This document shows positions 10,432 to 20,486 of a stretch of DNA of 64,000 nucleotides, in pieces. The notes below the pieces were generated by a model, which worked only from the letters and a program-made list of their open reading frames with translations, searched no databases and was not told the DNA's origin. The position numbers were made by a program, and so were the translations under genes. The first letter of the stretch is position 1, and each line of letters begins with the position of its first letter. Origin of the DNA: Nemertoderma westbladi (taxonomy: Eukaryota; Xenacoelomorpha; Nemertodermatida; Nemertodermatidae); assembly GCA_032718475.1 (NCBI GenBank), contig JAUCBJ010001977.1, positions 1 to 64,000 of the forward strand, in the 5' to 3' direction.

Positions 10432-11603
10432 CAGGGTTGATAAAAATCATGATTAAAAAAAAAATCAAAAAAATCAGATTTCTTTTATTTAAATCAGATT
10501 TTTATGATTTAAATCGGGTGACTAGAAAGCAAAGACCCAATTAACAAAGACCTGTACAAAACAGATGTGTTAACTTTCGTTTATTGTTTTGGTTCCCCCA
10601 ACACGCCTCTGTAACCTGCTCCTTTACTAACCTGCTGCTGTAAATGGAAATGGAACCTAATGCCCTTTGGGGCGTAACGCATCTTTACCTCATTGTTTTT
10701 TAGAGTTCCCAAAGATAGTTAGGTTACATTGACATTTAAAGGAACAGGTTAGTAAAGGAGCATGTTACAGAGGCTTGTTGGGGGAACCAAAACAATAAAC
10801 GAAAGTTAACACATGTTTCAAGATTATGCAGGTCTTTATTATTTGGGTCTTTGTTTTGTAGTCACCCATTTAAATCAGATTTTTTTATTTAAATCAGATT
10901 TTTTTATTTAAATCAGAATTACTATATGAAAACATTGTGAAAACTTCTCGCTCCATCAATGCCCTCTTGTAAACGGGATCCCGATCCTTATACCGAAAAA
11001 CCGGGATCCCAGCGAAATATCCAATCCCGATTCCGACTTTTTTGGAACGGGATCCCGAAGTTTAAAGTGTTAAATAAATTTGTTGAACATCTAAAAAAAA
11101 GTTCCAGCAGAACGGAAATGTTTTGATTATATCGAATTTATATGTCAGTAAACCATCCAGTAATCAATTGTAAGATAATTTTAATATAACTTTATCTTAC
11201 TAATATTTCAGAAGTGTAAAATAAAGTAAGTGTTACCGAAAACCCGCCTCATATACTATGAACTTTAATGAATTTAATCCAAAATTACACGGGATCTCGA
11301 GAGTAATAATCCCGGTCCCGATCCCGGAAATCCCGAAAAGTCTGAATTCGAATATAAACTAAATAAACAACAAACTGAATAGGACTCTAAACTACAACTT
11401 AATTAATGGACCTGTGTATACTGTATGGTATTGGAAATGCGAGATGATACTGTATTTTCATGTAAATATTTAGGTAATTTGAATCATTTATTAATAATCA
11501 ATAATGCAATGTTTATCCTGGCCTTAAAGCATGGTTGATAAAATTCATGATTTTAAAAAAATAAAAAAAATCTGATTTTTTTTATTTAAATCAAACAACC
11601 CTG
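10432..11603. mobile_element. Non-autonomous hAT-like transposon, 1172 bp
   Basis: It starts CAGGGTTGATAAAAATCATG and ends ...AAACAACCCTG, so the CAGGGTTG terminus is inverted at the far end. The 8-bp ATTAGCTC is duplicated on both sides (10424-10431 and 11604-11611). An 8-bp duplication with a CAGGG terminus is typical of the hAT superfamily. The related copy at about 60340-60370 retains the uninterrupted site. The interior has many AAATCAGATTTTT-type repeats and no transposase. A second element (10516-10867) is inserted within it. Confidence 0.85.
10516..10867. mobile_element. 352-bp foldback MITE nested inside the hAT element
   Basis: Arms of about 125 bp are inverted repeats beginning GGGTGACTA and ending TAGTCACCC, sharing internal blocks such as 'aactttcgtttattgttttg'. 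ATTTAAATC flanks both ends (10507-10515 and 10868-10876), consistent with an 8-9 bp target duplication. That word is, however, common in the host element. Confidence 0.75.
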
Positions 11604-11686
11604 ATTAGCTCCACAACGCAAATTGACTAAATGTGAAATGTCAGTGATATAAATGGAAACGAATGCTGTACAGTAAGAAGTGGCAA

Positions 11687-12241
11687 CTCTGCCGTGCAAT
11701 GTAAAAAGGCCGCAAGTCACAAACAGTCATTTCGAGTAAAACGCAAATTAGTGCTTGCCTTCAGATTGTTGGTTTAAAATGTCCGTAAATTACTAATTTT
11801 TTATAACCCGACGCAATTGGGGGTGGGAAATTTTTCTACGTGATTATTTTTCACTTTCCATTAATATTTTGACTTCAGGGTAATTTTTTCTACTTACGGT
11901 GTTTTTGCATTGTACAACCTGTAAGTAAATACATTTCAAAACACATATTTCAATAAAACCGTATGTGCCCGTATGTGCGTTTTCTTATTATGCAATGACA
12001 AAACGCCGCAAGTCTTGTTGACCTGCGGTTTTTTGGCATAAATTTAAGTGACTTACGGTATTTTTCCTTTGTAACACTATACATATGTTGTTACTTACGG
12101 CCTTTCTACATTGAATATCTCGAGAACTAGAGTAGACGGTGTTCTCGAATATACCATTAGATACAGCGCATTTGTTAGACGTAAACAAAAGTGAATTTTG
12201 GAAAAATGCGACTTTCTGTCTTTTTACATTGCACGGCAGAG
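11687..12241. mobile_element. 555-bp inverted-repeat insertion in copy B
   Basis: Bounded by CTCTGCCGTGCAATGTAAAA and its inverse ending GCACGGCAGAG. The other family copy (near 60250) reads straight through this position, giving an empty-site comparison. No clear target duplication longer than about 2 bp is seen. ACTTACGG-type words recur inside, and there is no transposase. Confidence 0.7.
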
Positions 12242-12912
12242 CTGTCCAGTCCATATTGTCAAAACAAAAGGACATTGGCGACATTAATATGCAACTTTCA
12301 GCAGTTCCACTTACTATATTGGTAGTTTCTAAACTTTTTAGTATTTAGTATGGACTATATAAGTATTTACTAATTTGTTATGAAAGTTGCGGGCGGGACA
12401 TTAATTGAAACATTATAAAATTCCAAACTGATGTTTGTGTTATGAACATAGAGCCAATTTTTGTCGTTTGCATTCGCTGCCATCTTTCTCCCCAATTGGT
12501 GTTGCTTTAAATTTCCCGTAATCCCACAATATTCGATAAACAAGTATATATATAATGTCCCATCCGCAACATTCATAATGAACCAGAAGTAGGATTTTAC
12601 GTAGACACCAACTAAATATTAAGTTGTATCACTGTGGTCATTGTAGTACATAATATTAAACAATTATCTGTGACGTATTTTTTGTGACAATTATCATTTA
12701 TCACTTCATATTTCCCTAAAGTTGGTTTCACAGATGCGCTGCTGAATTTCTTAGATTTTATAAATAAATAAAGTTGGAGGTATTTACGTATTTTTATATA
12801 TGTATTTCCGGTCTGGAGACGAGGGCTTTCAAACAAAATAATAGCCAAATCGCATAGAGATTGAAGGAGGAGATACATTTTTAGTGACTATAAGTGGCCA
12901 AAAAATGAAATG

Positions 12913-14065
12913 GGGTGATACTCATCAAATCTGTACCGCGTTGCGGGCGGGACAAAGGTCGAAAAATAGTTTTCAGAAAGTTAAATTATTATTCCAGTAC
13001 TAAAATATTGTTCATATTTCGTGAAATTGGCTATAAGCCAATCAGTTTTAGGTGTGAGACCACGGAAATGGAAAGCCCGTCCAATTACCTTTCAAAATAT
13101 AAATATATACCCTAGCATCCAATCCAGTACTATAATGTATTTTAAACATTTCCAAAATGTTGCCAAATCCGACTACCCCCCCCCCCCCCCCTCCCTAAAT
13201 TAGTTTCCGAAAATCGGATTAATAAAAAAGTAATAATGAAATTAATATAAAGGTTACTTTACCACACAACCACACTTTAAGGAGGGGGGGGGGGGGGGGG
13301 GTGCTGTAAGAACCCCACCATTTTAGAAATTGTCAAGCCTTCGAGCAGCACGATATGTTACAATTGAATAAGGCCCTTTTCATCAAAATGGTTCTCAAGG
13401 TTACAGATTTAAATAAAATTGCTATCCCCCAAGGTGGTTTTATTAGTTATATATATTTTTTTTTTAGCGAGGATGAACAATTTATTGTTGAACAAAGACA
13501 AATGGTATAAATATCGGGAAGGTGTTAATTGCTCCTTATACTTTAAACATATTTATCGCAGAATGAAATTTTTCATGAAAAAGGCTTTTTATCCGACAAT
13601 TTTTACTGAAATGAGTTGAAATTTGGTACACTTGTTCAGAATACTATAACAGCGCTTTATGGGGCCTTTTAGTTCTAAAATGATCCCATGCCATATTAGC
13701 GGATAAAAGTTTGGACGCAGTTTTGTCTTCTGAACTTATAGTACAAGTATGATACTGATGTTCATTGTGGGGCCAATTTTAAAAATATTTTAAATACATA
13801 AATTATTTTCTCCCAATTTTAGGGTCCAGAGACGCCAAAGTGTGATGTTCCATTTGGGGGTGCTACACACCCCCCCACTACATCCCCAATAATTATAAAT
13901 TATTATAGTTAAATTATTTTATTAATTCATTAAATAATAAATTTCCGGAAATATGTCTAGGTAATTTCTTCGGGAAATTTCCGGACATCCATCCAAGTAA
14001 AACACCTCTAAATTAGGGTAAAAATGAACACCTCTTACAGTAGGGGAAGGAAAATGAACACCTAC
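12913..14065. other. Non-coding stretch with a C16/G18 inverted pair
   Basis: Begins with another + strand head module (GGGTGATACTCATCAAATCT). A run of 16 C (13176-13191) and a run of 18 G (13284-13301), flanked by CTCCCTAAA and TTTAAGGAG, form an inverted pair. No further minus-strand alpha-2/delta exon could be recognised here, although at least one must lie downstream of the 14066 donor. Confidence 0.5.
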
Positions 14066-14234
14066 CTCGTTACCCAGATCCTCTTCCGTTGTGTTGGGAC
14101 ACGGACACATTGTAACCCGAGCTGGTTTGTGGGGTATCGGTTTACTGGGTAACGCAGTGTAGCAAGCGTTAGTGGTTTCTGGTACCACAACGAATATTAG
14201 GTTAGTAAAGGGAATGGGAACCACAGAGACCGAT
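14066..14234 (-). CDS. CACNA2D: Calcium channel alpha-2/delta subunit, fourth exon seen
   Basis: 169-nt exon. The acceptor TTTTTAG precedes 14234. The first base A completes an Arg codon begun with AG in the 14843-15094 exon. The translation contains TNLIFVVVPE, matching the conserved TNLIF(I/V) block after the Cys-Ser-Arg site in alpha-2/delta-1 and -2, then Cys-rich sequence (MCPCP). The proposed donor is GAG|GTAGGT, ending in phase 0; GG|GTAACG a few bases earlier is an alternative. The C-terminal hydrophobic/GPI-signal exon is not found in the window. Confidence 0.82.
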
Positions 14235-14344
14235 CTAAAAACGATGTAATATTAACATTAACCTGACCTACAGTATGTACCTATACCGCTAGGGAACATT
14301 TGACAGACAACCATTAGGAATATCTTAACTAGTGTACACCAGTA

Positions 14345-14836
14345 CACCCATGTCCCAGAATATAGTGTCGTAATTCAGTGACACCCCCCCCCCCCCCCCC
14401 CCCCTAATTTTTCTACAAATCTTAATGAGATTGCATGACATAGAATAAAATAGCCTCGCGCCGGTGCATAATCGTGCAACATTTGAACGCCCATAACTCA
14501 GCTATTTTTCCTGGAAATTCAAATTGTGTTACATATTTGGAATCCTTGCAGGGCCAGCTTTCCATTGGTACCAACAAACAGCTATAAGGTAGAAGAATTA
14601 CTGCGGTGTATCTGGTGTAATATCGCTGGAGACACTTTTTTTAAACGCTTGTAGCTAAAGATTGAAGCAAAAATAAAACTTCTGGCTCACCCAGTCAGTG
14701 GTCGGGAGGTGAAACTATCTCTGTTTCAAATTTCATGCAATCTCATTAAGATTTTGTAGAAAAATTAGGGGGGGGGGGGGGGGGGGGGTTGGGGGTGTCA
14801 CTGAATTACGACACTATATTCTGGGACATGGTGTAT
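14345..14836. mobile_element. About 490-bp foldback element within an alpha-2/delta intron
   Basis: The left arm (ACACCCATGTCCCAGAATAT onward) and right arm are inverted repeats of about 90 bp. Each includes a homopolymer: C21 at 14384-14404 and G21 at 14768-14788. The interior is the family also found at 1-275 and 430-1256. It fills most of the 608-nt intron between the 14843 and 14234 exons, and its right end abuts the minus-strand splice donor at 14837-14842. Confidence 0.8.
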
Positions 14837-14842
14837 ACAGAC

Positions 14843-15094
14843 CTGGAAGAGCACGAGGTTGTACTCTTAGAGTAGTCAACGGTGATTTCAACAGATTTCA
14901 AGGGATCGTTGAAGTAGTATTGAGTTCTCTCGGTTACACAGGGTTCTCGCAATGTCTCATTCGCCGGGTAGATTCGTTCTAATCCCTGCTGTACCACGAT
15001 GGGACCCGAGTTATCGTTGCCAAGGGCTTGGCCAATCAGCGAGTAGGGCATTACCAATGAGAGAATGTGATAGGTAAATATTCGCAGGAAATTC
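14843..15094 (-). CDS. CACNA2D: Calcium channel alpha-2/delta subunit, third exon seen
   Basis: 252-nt exon (1 + 249 + 2). The acceptor TATTTTAG precedes 15094. Its first base G completes the Trp codon TG|G begun in the 56699-56898 exon. The translation opens NFLRIFTYHILSLVMPYSL, the hydrophobic stretch that follows the GWWAT...AW motif in the family. It later contains CVTERTQYYFND, equivalent to the conserved C-(I/V)-TE-(Q/R)-TQY(F/Y)F block, and SCSSR before the donor AG|GTCTGT. Agreement of phase and homology with exons 42 kb away is the evidence for one gene. Confidence 0.88.
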
Positions 15095-15168
15095 CTAAAA
15101 TAAACAAATTAGGAAACCGTTGCAACAACAACAACTGCTTTATGTAATTAAGTTAGTGTGTTCATTTA

Positions 15169-15350
15169 GGCTGCGTTCACACTACCGAGTCAAAGTCAAA
15201 AGAAAATAAATATAGCTATCTAGCAATAATAAATAATAATACATTATATAGGCCTAATATAAAACATAAGGCATTCTAAAGAAATTAAATTTCATGTGAT
15301 GTGATTTACATTTTGTCTTTTGACTTCGACTCGGTAGTGTGAACGCGGCC
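15169..15350. mobile_element. 182-bp PIF/Harbinger-like MITE
   Basis: Inverted ends GGCTGCGTTCACACTACCGA and its inverse (ending TGTGAACGCGGCC) extend for about 35 bp. TTA lies on both sides (15166-15168 and 15351-15353). A 3-bp TTA/TWA duplication and a GG...TTCACAC terminus are typical of Harbinger-derived MITEs. It sits just upstream, in gene sense, of the 15094 splice acceptor. Confidence 0.75.
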
Positions 15351-15529
15351 TTAAGTGTGTTAAACTACATTTATTTTTAAAAATAGTAAAAGGCACTAGG
15401 CAATAGGAATGCAGTATGACAAATAAGGCCGGCCTCACACGAAGCCACTTTTGATGCTACAACTTGTGACCGTAAGAAAAGCTGCTCGTGCGGTGATCAG
15501 GAATAAATTGCATGCACTCAGATAGAAAC

Positions 15530-15621
15530 GAGAGAAAGCCGCCCCAATATTAGAGAGAAAGCCGCCCCAATATTAGAGAGAAAGCCGCCCAAATATTAGA
15601 GAGAAAGCCGCCCCAATATTA
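15530..15621 (+). repeat. 23-bp tandem repeat, 4 copies
   Basis: Unit GAGAGAAAGCCGCCCCAATA + TTA, four consecutive copies, the third with one substitution. Confidence 0.9.
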
Positions 15622-17051
15622 GATTATAACAACATTTCCATTGGTAAGGAAGTGGAGGAAAGGCCCGACTCTCAATTTTTTCGTTTATATTATGCGATCA
15701 ATTTTCACTCGTCATGAACCCAACATTTATGTAACCTTTTGTTAAATTTGTTCGCTATGCGTTTGCGGCTGTTTGGGCGCGTGTGGTACACTTTTCATAA
15801 TGAAACATTTTGGTTGTGAAATGTTACAGCGATCAGAGCTATTTCATTTCACATTTAGTGTGGGAGGAAGAACATACAACGTTGTATTGTATAGTAGGCC
15901 CTATACTGTAACTAATTATGTAACGAAATAATTGGTTTGTGGATTAAATTGGAGGCCTCCCCAAATTGTTGATATTATAATAAATTAGTGCGGTAGGTAC
16001 CACGATTCTATGCGATGCGTATTCTATTCTAGAATTTATATGTTTGTTATTAATTAATTAATTGTGATGTTTGTTTATTGTTATTTGTATCGTCATTACA
16101 AAGTACCAACTACTAAATAATAAGAACCACAATCATTGTTGTACATTATGTATGTTAAGTAGGGCATCACCACACACGGCAAAGGGAATCAGGTATCTAA
16201 AAGAAGTCAATTGGCCTTCAGATGTGTTATTAGCGAAGGTAAGAATTCAGACAATAATTGTAACGGAAATATTCCAGCGCACGAAGTTAAGTAAAATGGT
16301 GAAAATGAGAAATGAAAACTCAGAAAATGGTTGTTAGATCAATAATTAATATTAATAATAACATTCGGCTAGAGTTTCTTATTCATGGCAGGAGGGTGTC
16401 GACAGGGCGAAGTACTGTAGTACCAAAAATACGTTTCATTTTCGGAATATCTGCCTATATCATATGGCGATTATTGGATAACTGTTTTCATATTATGAAT
16501 CTACAGATGAAGATGATTCCAAAAATATCTACATTTTATTTCAACAACTAAAAAAAGCCGCCACAGGTTGAAAATTACACATTTTAACAGCTTTTGGTAG
16601 AGATCGAGATGTCAAAAAATACGGTACTCTAGTATTTACTAGGTAATAGTATATTATGTCCTAGAAAATAATCCAACATAATATTTTTTATGGTAGCTAG
16701 GCCTACTATATTTCAAAATACTAGCTATCAAAAATACAATGCATCGAGGGGGATTGACGCAAATCTAAATCTATATTATTCTAGCCAAAACAATAAGCGA
16801 AAGTGAACAGTTCATGTTGCAGTTTAATTTTTGCTCGAAATCAGCTATTATTTGAGTTTGATTGAAAAAATAGGGGTCCAAATAGTGAGAATGATATAGT
16901 GATTTAACTGGTGTAGTTCAGTGTCACAGTGTGGATGGATAGGTGTTGCTACGGACAACCCTTCCTTGTAGTTTTCTGTAACTAAGTGAAATAAATAGTT
17001 GTTTTGGGTTGCTGTTAACCTACAGTAACTATCAACAAGGCTGTCGTTGTT
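15622..17051. other. Non-coding stretch, intronic relative to alpha-2/delta
   Basis: AT-rich. Short frames at 16071-16551 show no recognisable domain. TAGGCCTA-like words occur near 16700. No RNA gene is seen. Confidence 0.4.
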
Positions 17052-17181
17052 ATGGGAGAAAGTTTTTTAATAGATTGGATGGGTATCGATTTAAAGCCAA
17101 CAGCAGACCATGGTTACCAACGGGAAGAAGTTAGACTGACAGGCAGCGGTGACACAACCAGCAACATTTTATAAAGCGACA

Positions 17182-17631
17182 ATGGGGAACAGAAGACCTA
17201 GGTAATTATTAATTTACTGGAAAATACATCAAAGGAATTGTTGATTCTAAGTAAATACCTTGATTTTACACTCTAATTGTTTTATTTTAACAATAGCAGT
17301 CCAAATTAACTATTTCGTAATTACCTCACAAATCTATCACACTCAATCTATTTTAAGTCTAATTATCCGTAGATCGAAACCAAAGGTAATTAGGGGCTGC
17401 ATGAGGAAGTCAACCCGCGTCGGTCGGAAATCAACGAAACGCGTGCGGTTCAGTGCCGAATCGCCCGATGTAAAGACGTTCGAATCAGGGGGAGACGCCA
17501 TCCCCAATTCGTTGAAGAGTTGTTTCAGAAGTCGTACTTGGAAATTATTCCCTCACACATTCCTCGTGAGGAGAGTGACATTTAGCCCTGAACCTCCGGA
17601 TATGAGAATGATACCCGAAAGAAAAACATAA
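17182..17631 (+). CDS. Candidate two-exon gene, 92-residue basic protein with two RVxF motifs
   Basis: Exon 1 (17182-17201) starts at an ATG in good context (GACAATGG), encodes MGNRRP and ends CCTAG|GTAATT in phase 2. Exon 2 starts at 17373 after CCGTAG, where A completes an Arg codon, and runs to the TAA at 17629-17631. The product is strongly basic. It contains two related segments, KRVRFSAESPDVKTF and RRVTFSPEPPDMRMI, each holding a [KR]VxF-type docking motif of the kind used by protein phosphatase 1 partners. I do not recognise the family. A 40-codon upstream frame (17052-17174) ends 7 nt before the ATG. Against it: short length, a weak polypyrimidine tract and no obvious poly(A) signal. 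The link to PP1 is inference from the motif only. Confidence 0.45.
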
Positions 17632-18216
17632 CATTGTGTTTATCTCTCGAACAATTGAGCATTGCGCCTCTACTAGTGGCGTGTCAAAAATAACTAGCAT
17701 AACTATCTGTCAAACATTGACAGCGACTTACAATTTGCAAATGCATTAACTAACATAAATAGAAGCAGCACACCTACTTTATGTTACTAACTGTTGTTAG
17801 TACATAGGAAACGCCCATCTTTAGGGACGTCTGAAAAACTCTCCGCCCCTACATTATTCCTCCTACACGTCCATCATTCGAAATTAATTGGTTTTAAACT
17901 AAGCCAGAAAAGTTTTGTGACATACGAATGAGTGTCTTATTTCTAATTATATAACTCATGATCCGATCTGTCTATTTAAACCTCGAAAGACTCACGCTTT
18001 CCTAATAATATTGAATAACAATTAAGGCATATTAGATTTACCAAGGCATGACCTTTCTAAAGATATCTTTAGTAGGCCATGTAAACAATTTCGCTGAATT
18101 CATTCACAGTTCCAGAATGTTGAACAACAAATATTATATGGAAAATTAGATTCGCGACTTTTACTACAACAGACTTTGCACTGCTGTGCGACGGAAGGGC
18201 GGACTTTAGGTTAAAA

Positions 18217-18690
18217 TAACGTGCCGCTGTAACCTGCTCATTTCTCGTAATTAATAATAATTAGCATTAAGACGAGATATTAACTCTCAGAGTTGATATT
18301 TGCACCATGCCCCCCCCCCCCCCCCCCCCCTGTGCCATCATACATTATAACATTTAAAAAGCTCTATTAAACTTTTGAGTTTATTAAACTACAGTATCAG
18401 TAAATGGCAGATAGGGAGAGGGGTGGGGGGAGGGGGGGGGGGGGGGAACTGAACGCAATAAAAATTCATCCCTCCCCAGGGGAAATTCGACGCAAATAAC
18501 AGCTGATTACTCTCAAAAGTAAAACTGTAACGTGTTTTATTGTGATTAGTTTATTCTTTTGGTTAAAAAAAACAGGCCACTGTAACCAGCTCCTTTCCCT
18601 AAATTGAGAATTTAACATTGATGCGGGATATTAATTCGCCAAGATGGGATTTGCGTCCAGTTCCCCCCCCCCCCCCCTGTCTCGTAAATG
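18217..18690. repeat. Poly(C/G)-bearing repeat copies (two units, one a foldback)
   Basis: The words 'ctgtaacctgctc', 'tttattgttttggtta'-like and 'ttgcgtccagttccccc' recur in order here and at 22780-22900 and 27060-27252. One unit ends in C21 at 18310-18330. The next runs from G15 at 18432-18446 (GGGAACTGAACGCAA) to C15 at 18663-18677 (TTGCGTCCAGTTCCC), so its ends are inverted repeats including the homopolymer. Confidence 0.7.
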
Positions 18691-20486
18691 GAGAGTGGAG
18701 TGATAAATTAAGGGGCTCCGTTCTGATTAAATGCGAGAGAATAACATCCCGCAGCGAGAATGACATCTCGCAGGGGGATATTTTCATGTTCATTTCATTT
18801 TACCAGAACGGCGCCAAAATTAAATGCGAAGACGCTAATAAATCGTATATTATTCCATACCAAAGAAAAATGTACAAGTCCGGCTGGAGTCTGGAACATT
18901 GTTTGTTATTATGATCTGACGAGGAAGAACAGGGCAAGAAAAATATTTTATAATTCAACGAGCTTGTAAAGCATGTAATAATACGTCTTTAAATCGTAAA
19001 CAATCCTACTATTAAGTAAGGATTGATGCCACCGATGCCTCGACACTAATGGGGGTCATGCTAGCTTCACGCATTGTGAACGGGTTATTAATAGTTTCTC
19101 AAGCTAGCTTGGAACGCGTTCATACGCGATACTGGCTTAGCGAATCTGGCTCCAGCTTCAAGCTGGCATCGTGGCAATGTGAGCGGGACGGGCCTCGCTT
19201 ATGTTATACCACGACGGCGGGGGTGTGGTGCTGGTGTTCTGTTCTAGTCTATTTCATTTACTGTAATTCCCGGCTTACGCCCCTGTGGCTATATTCTTGA
19301 TTAAAAGATTACTAATAAAATGGTCGTACACATGCACTGATAAAAAAAACTATACGTGTATGTACGTAGTAATAAATAATAAATAATAAGTTGATAATTT
19401 GTATAGCGCCGAATTTACAACAATAGAAGTACTCTAAGGCGCTTACGTCACAAGCAATATAACATTAAAACTAGCAGTGCAATTAAAAAAAAATTATAGT
19501 AGTCACTAACGATAAAACGTGCAGTTCGAAATGACTAAAAGTTATTACAATCGTTAAAAAGTGGAACATACAGTACAAATTGATATATATACTCGCCGTA
19601 AATGAAACGTACAGTAAAAAATATTTAATAAAAAAATTAATTAGCATAGTTAAAAGGTGTAGTTGACGGACGTACTGAAACAATAAAAACGACCAATGTG
19701 GTAATAAAATGGACACAAACACTAAAAAAACGTATGAAGAACAAATTGAAAGAAGTTTACAGTTTTTGGAGAGTTGATTGGATATCTAGAGTTGGAATAA
19801 AATAATTAGAGAGTTCATGTTTTGGAGTTTAATTATATGCAATTTCAAAAGTACGTACGATATTGTATGATATTATTGATATTGTATGAAAACAACTCTT
19901 AACGCAATAGTAGTAAGATAAAGGTGTAAAAATATATTCATGAATTGCATAAAAAAAACATCAGTTATTCAGCAAAGTGCTAAGCTAATGCTACTGGTAA
20001 TTGAAATATTACCAATGTAAAAGTATTTAAAAGCGTCTTTTATTGGTAGTTGTGTGGAGATATCTTTCGTTAGAATGGGTTGTACGGAGCATCGGTGAGT
20101 TGTAATCGAGGCCAAGCTTGGGAGGCTCATTCCCCAGGCTCCAACTCCGTGGTCTTCAAATAGATTCAGTCGGAATTCACCTGTTTAGTGCCTAGGCAGC
20201 TAGGTAGGGTAATGTGCAACAAGAAAACGTGTTTGCTATTATTACAGTTGAATGCAGAGTATTATTATGGACCTACACTTCTCTTTCATTAATTATTGTC
20301 TCCAGTGGAAATGCATTGAGATGAGATCTGTACTATACATATGCTATGCTATAACATCTGTACTATAGCAACAGGAAAATGCTGAAATAGTAGGCCTACG
20401 CAACTAGGAATAATTTATAACATTACTTACTGTAATGCAGGTATCTATCCTGTTATTTGCTGAAGGGATAGGCCTATTAACTAGCA
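18691..20486. other. Non-coding stretch upstream of WDR82
   Basis: Contains short open frames without recognisable domains. A 'tagcgccgaattta...aaggcgctta' segment near 19402-19445 resembles common animal dispersed repeats. Sequence nearest WDR82 has TAGGCCTA-like words at about 20391 and 20470. An acceptor-like AG at about 20440 could end a 5' UTR intron, but this is not provable here. Confidence 0.35.

Larger units (their letters stand above)
10345..12800 (-). repeat. Dispersed repeat family, copy B, with nested insertions
   Basis: In reverse orientation this matches 59716-60430. A 68-codon frame at 12370-12576 (-) translates identically to 59922-60128 (+). The flanking sequences (Tyr-rich AT region, 'cctccaacttt', 'gaaaccaactttaggg') also correspond. 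Copy B is longer because it holds insertions at 10432-11603 and 11687-12241, both absent from the other copy. At its far end (10345-10405) is one copy of a sequence related to the 62-bp unit amplified at 60371-64000. No functional protein is evident. Confidence 0.85.

Noticed and set aside
12370-12576. 68-codon frame conserved with 59922-60128
   Set aside because: Identity comes from two copies of the same dispersed repeat; the frame has no recognisable domain and the surrounding non-coding sequence is equally similar.
13922-14065. Continuation of the minus-strand alpha-2/delta frame past the 14066 donor
   Set aside because: The extension (GVHFPSPTVRGVHFYPNLEV) is an internal duplication unlike the family; a good GTAGGT donor precedes it. 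Retained-intron use cannot be excluded.
18599-18969. Overlapping frames on both strands around the C15 run
   Set aside because: They run through the homopolymer and repeat-family sequence, with no domain.
19402-19445. Possible dispersed repeat with TAGCGCC...GGCGCTTA
   Set aside because: Resembles words common in invertebrate repeats but too short to define an element here.
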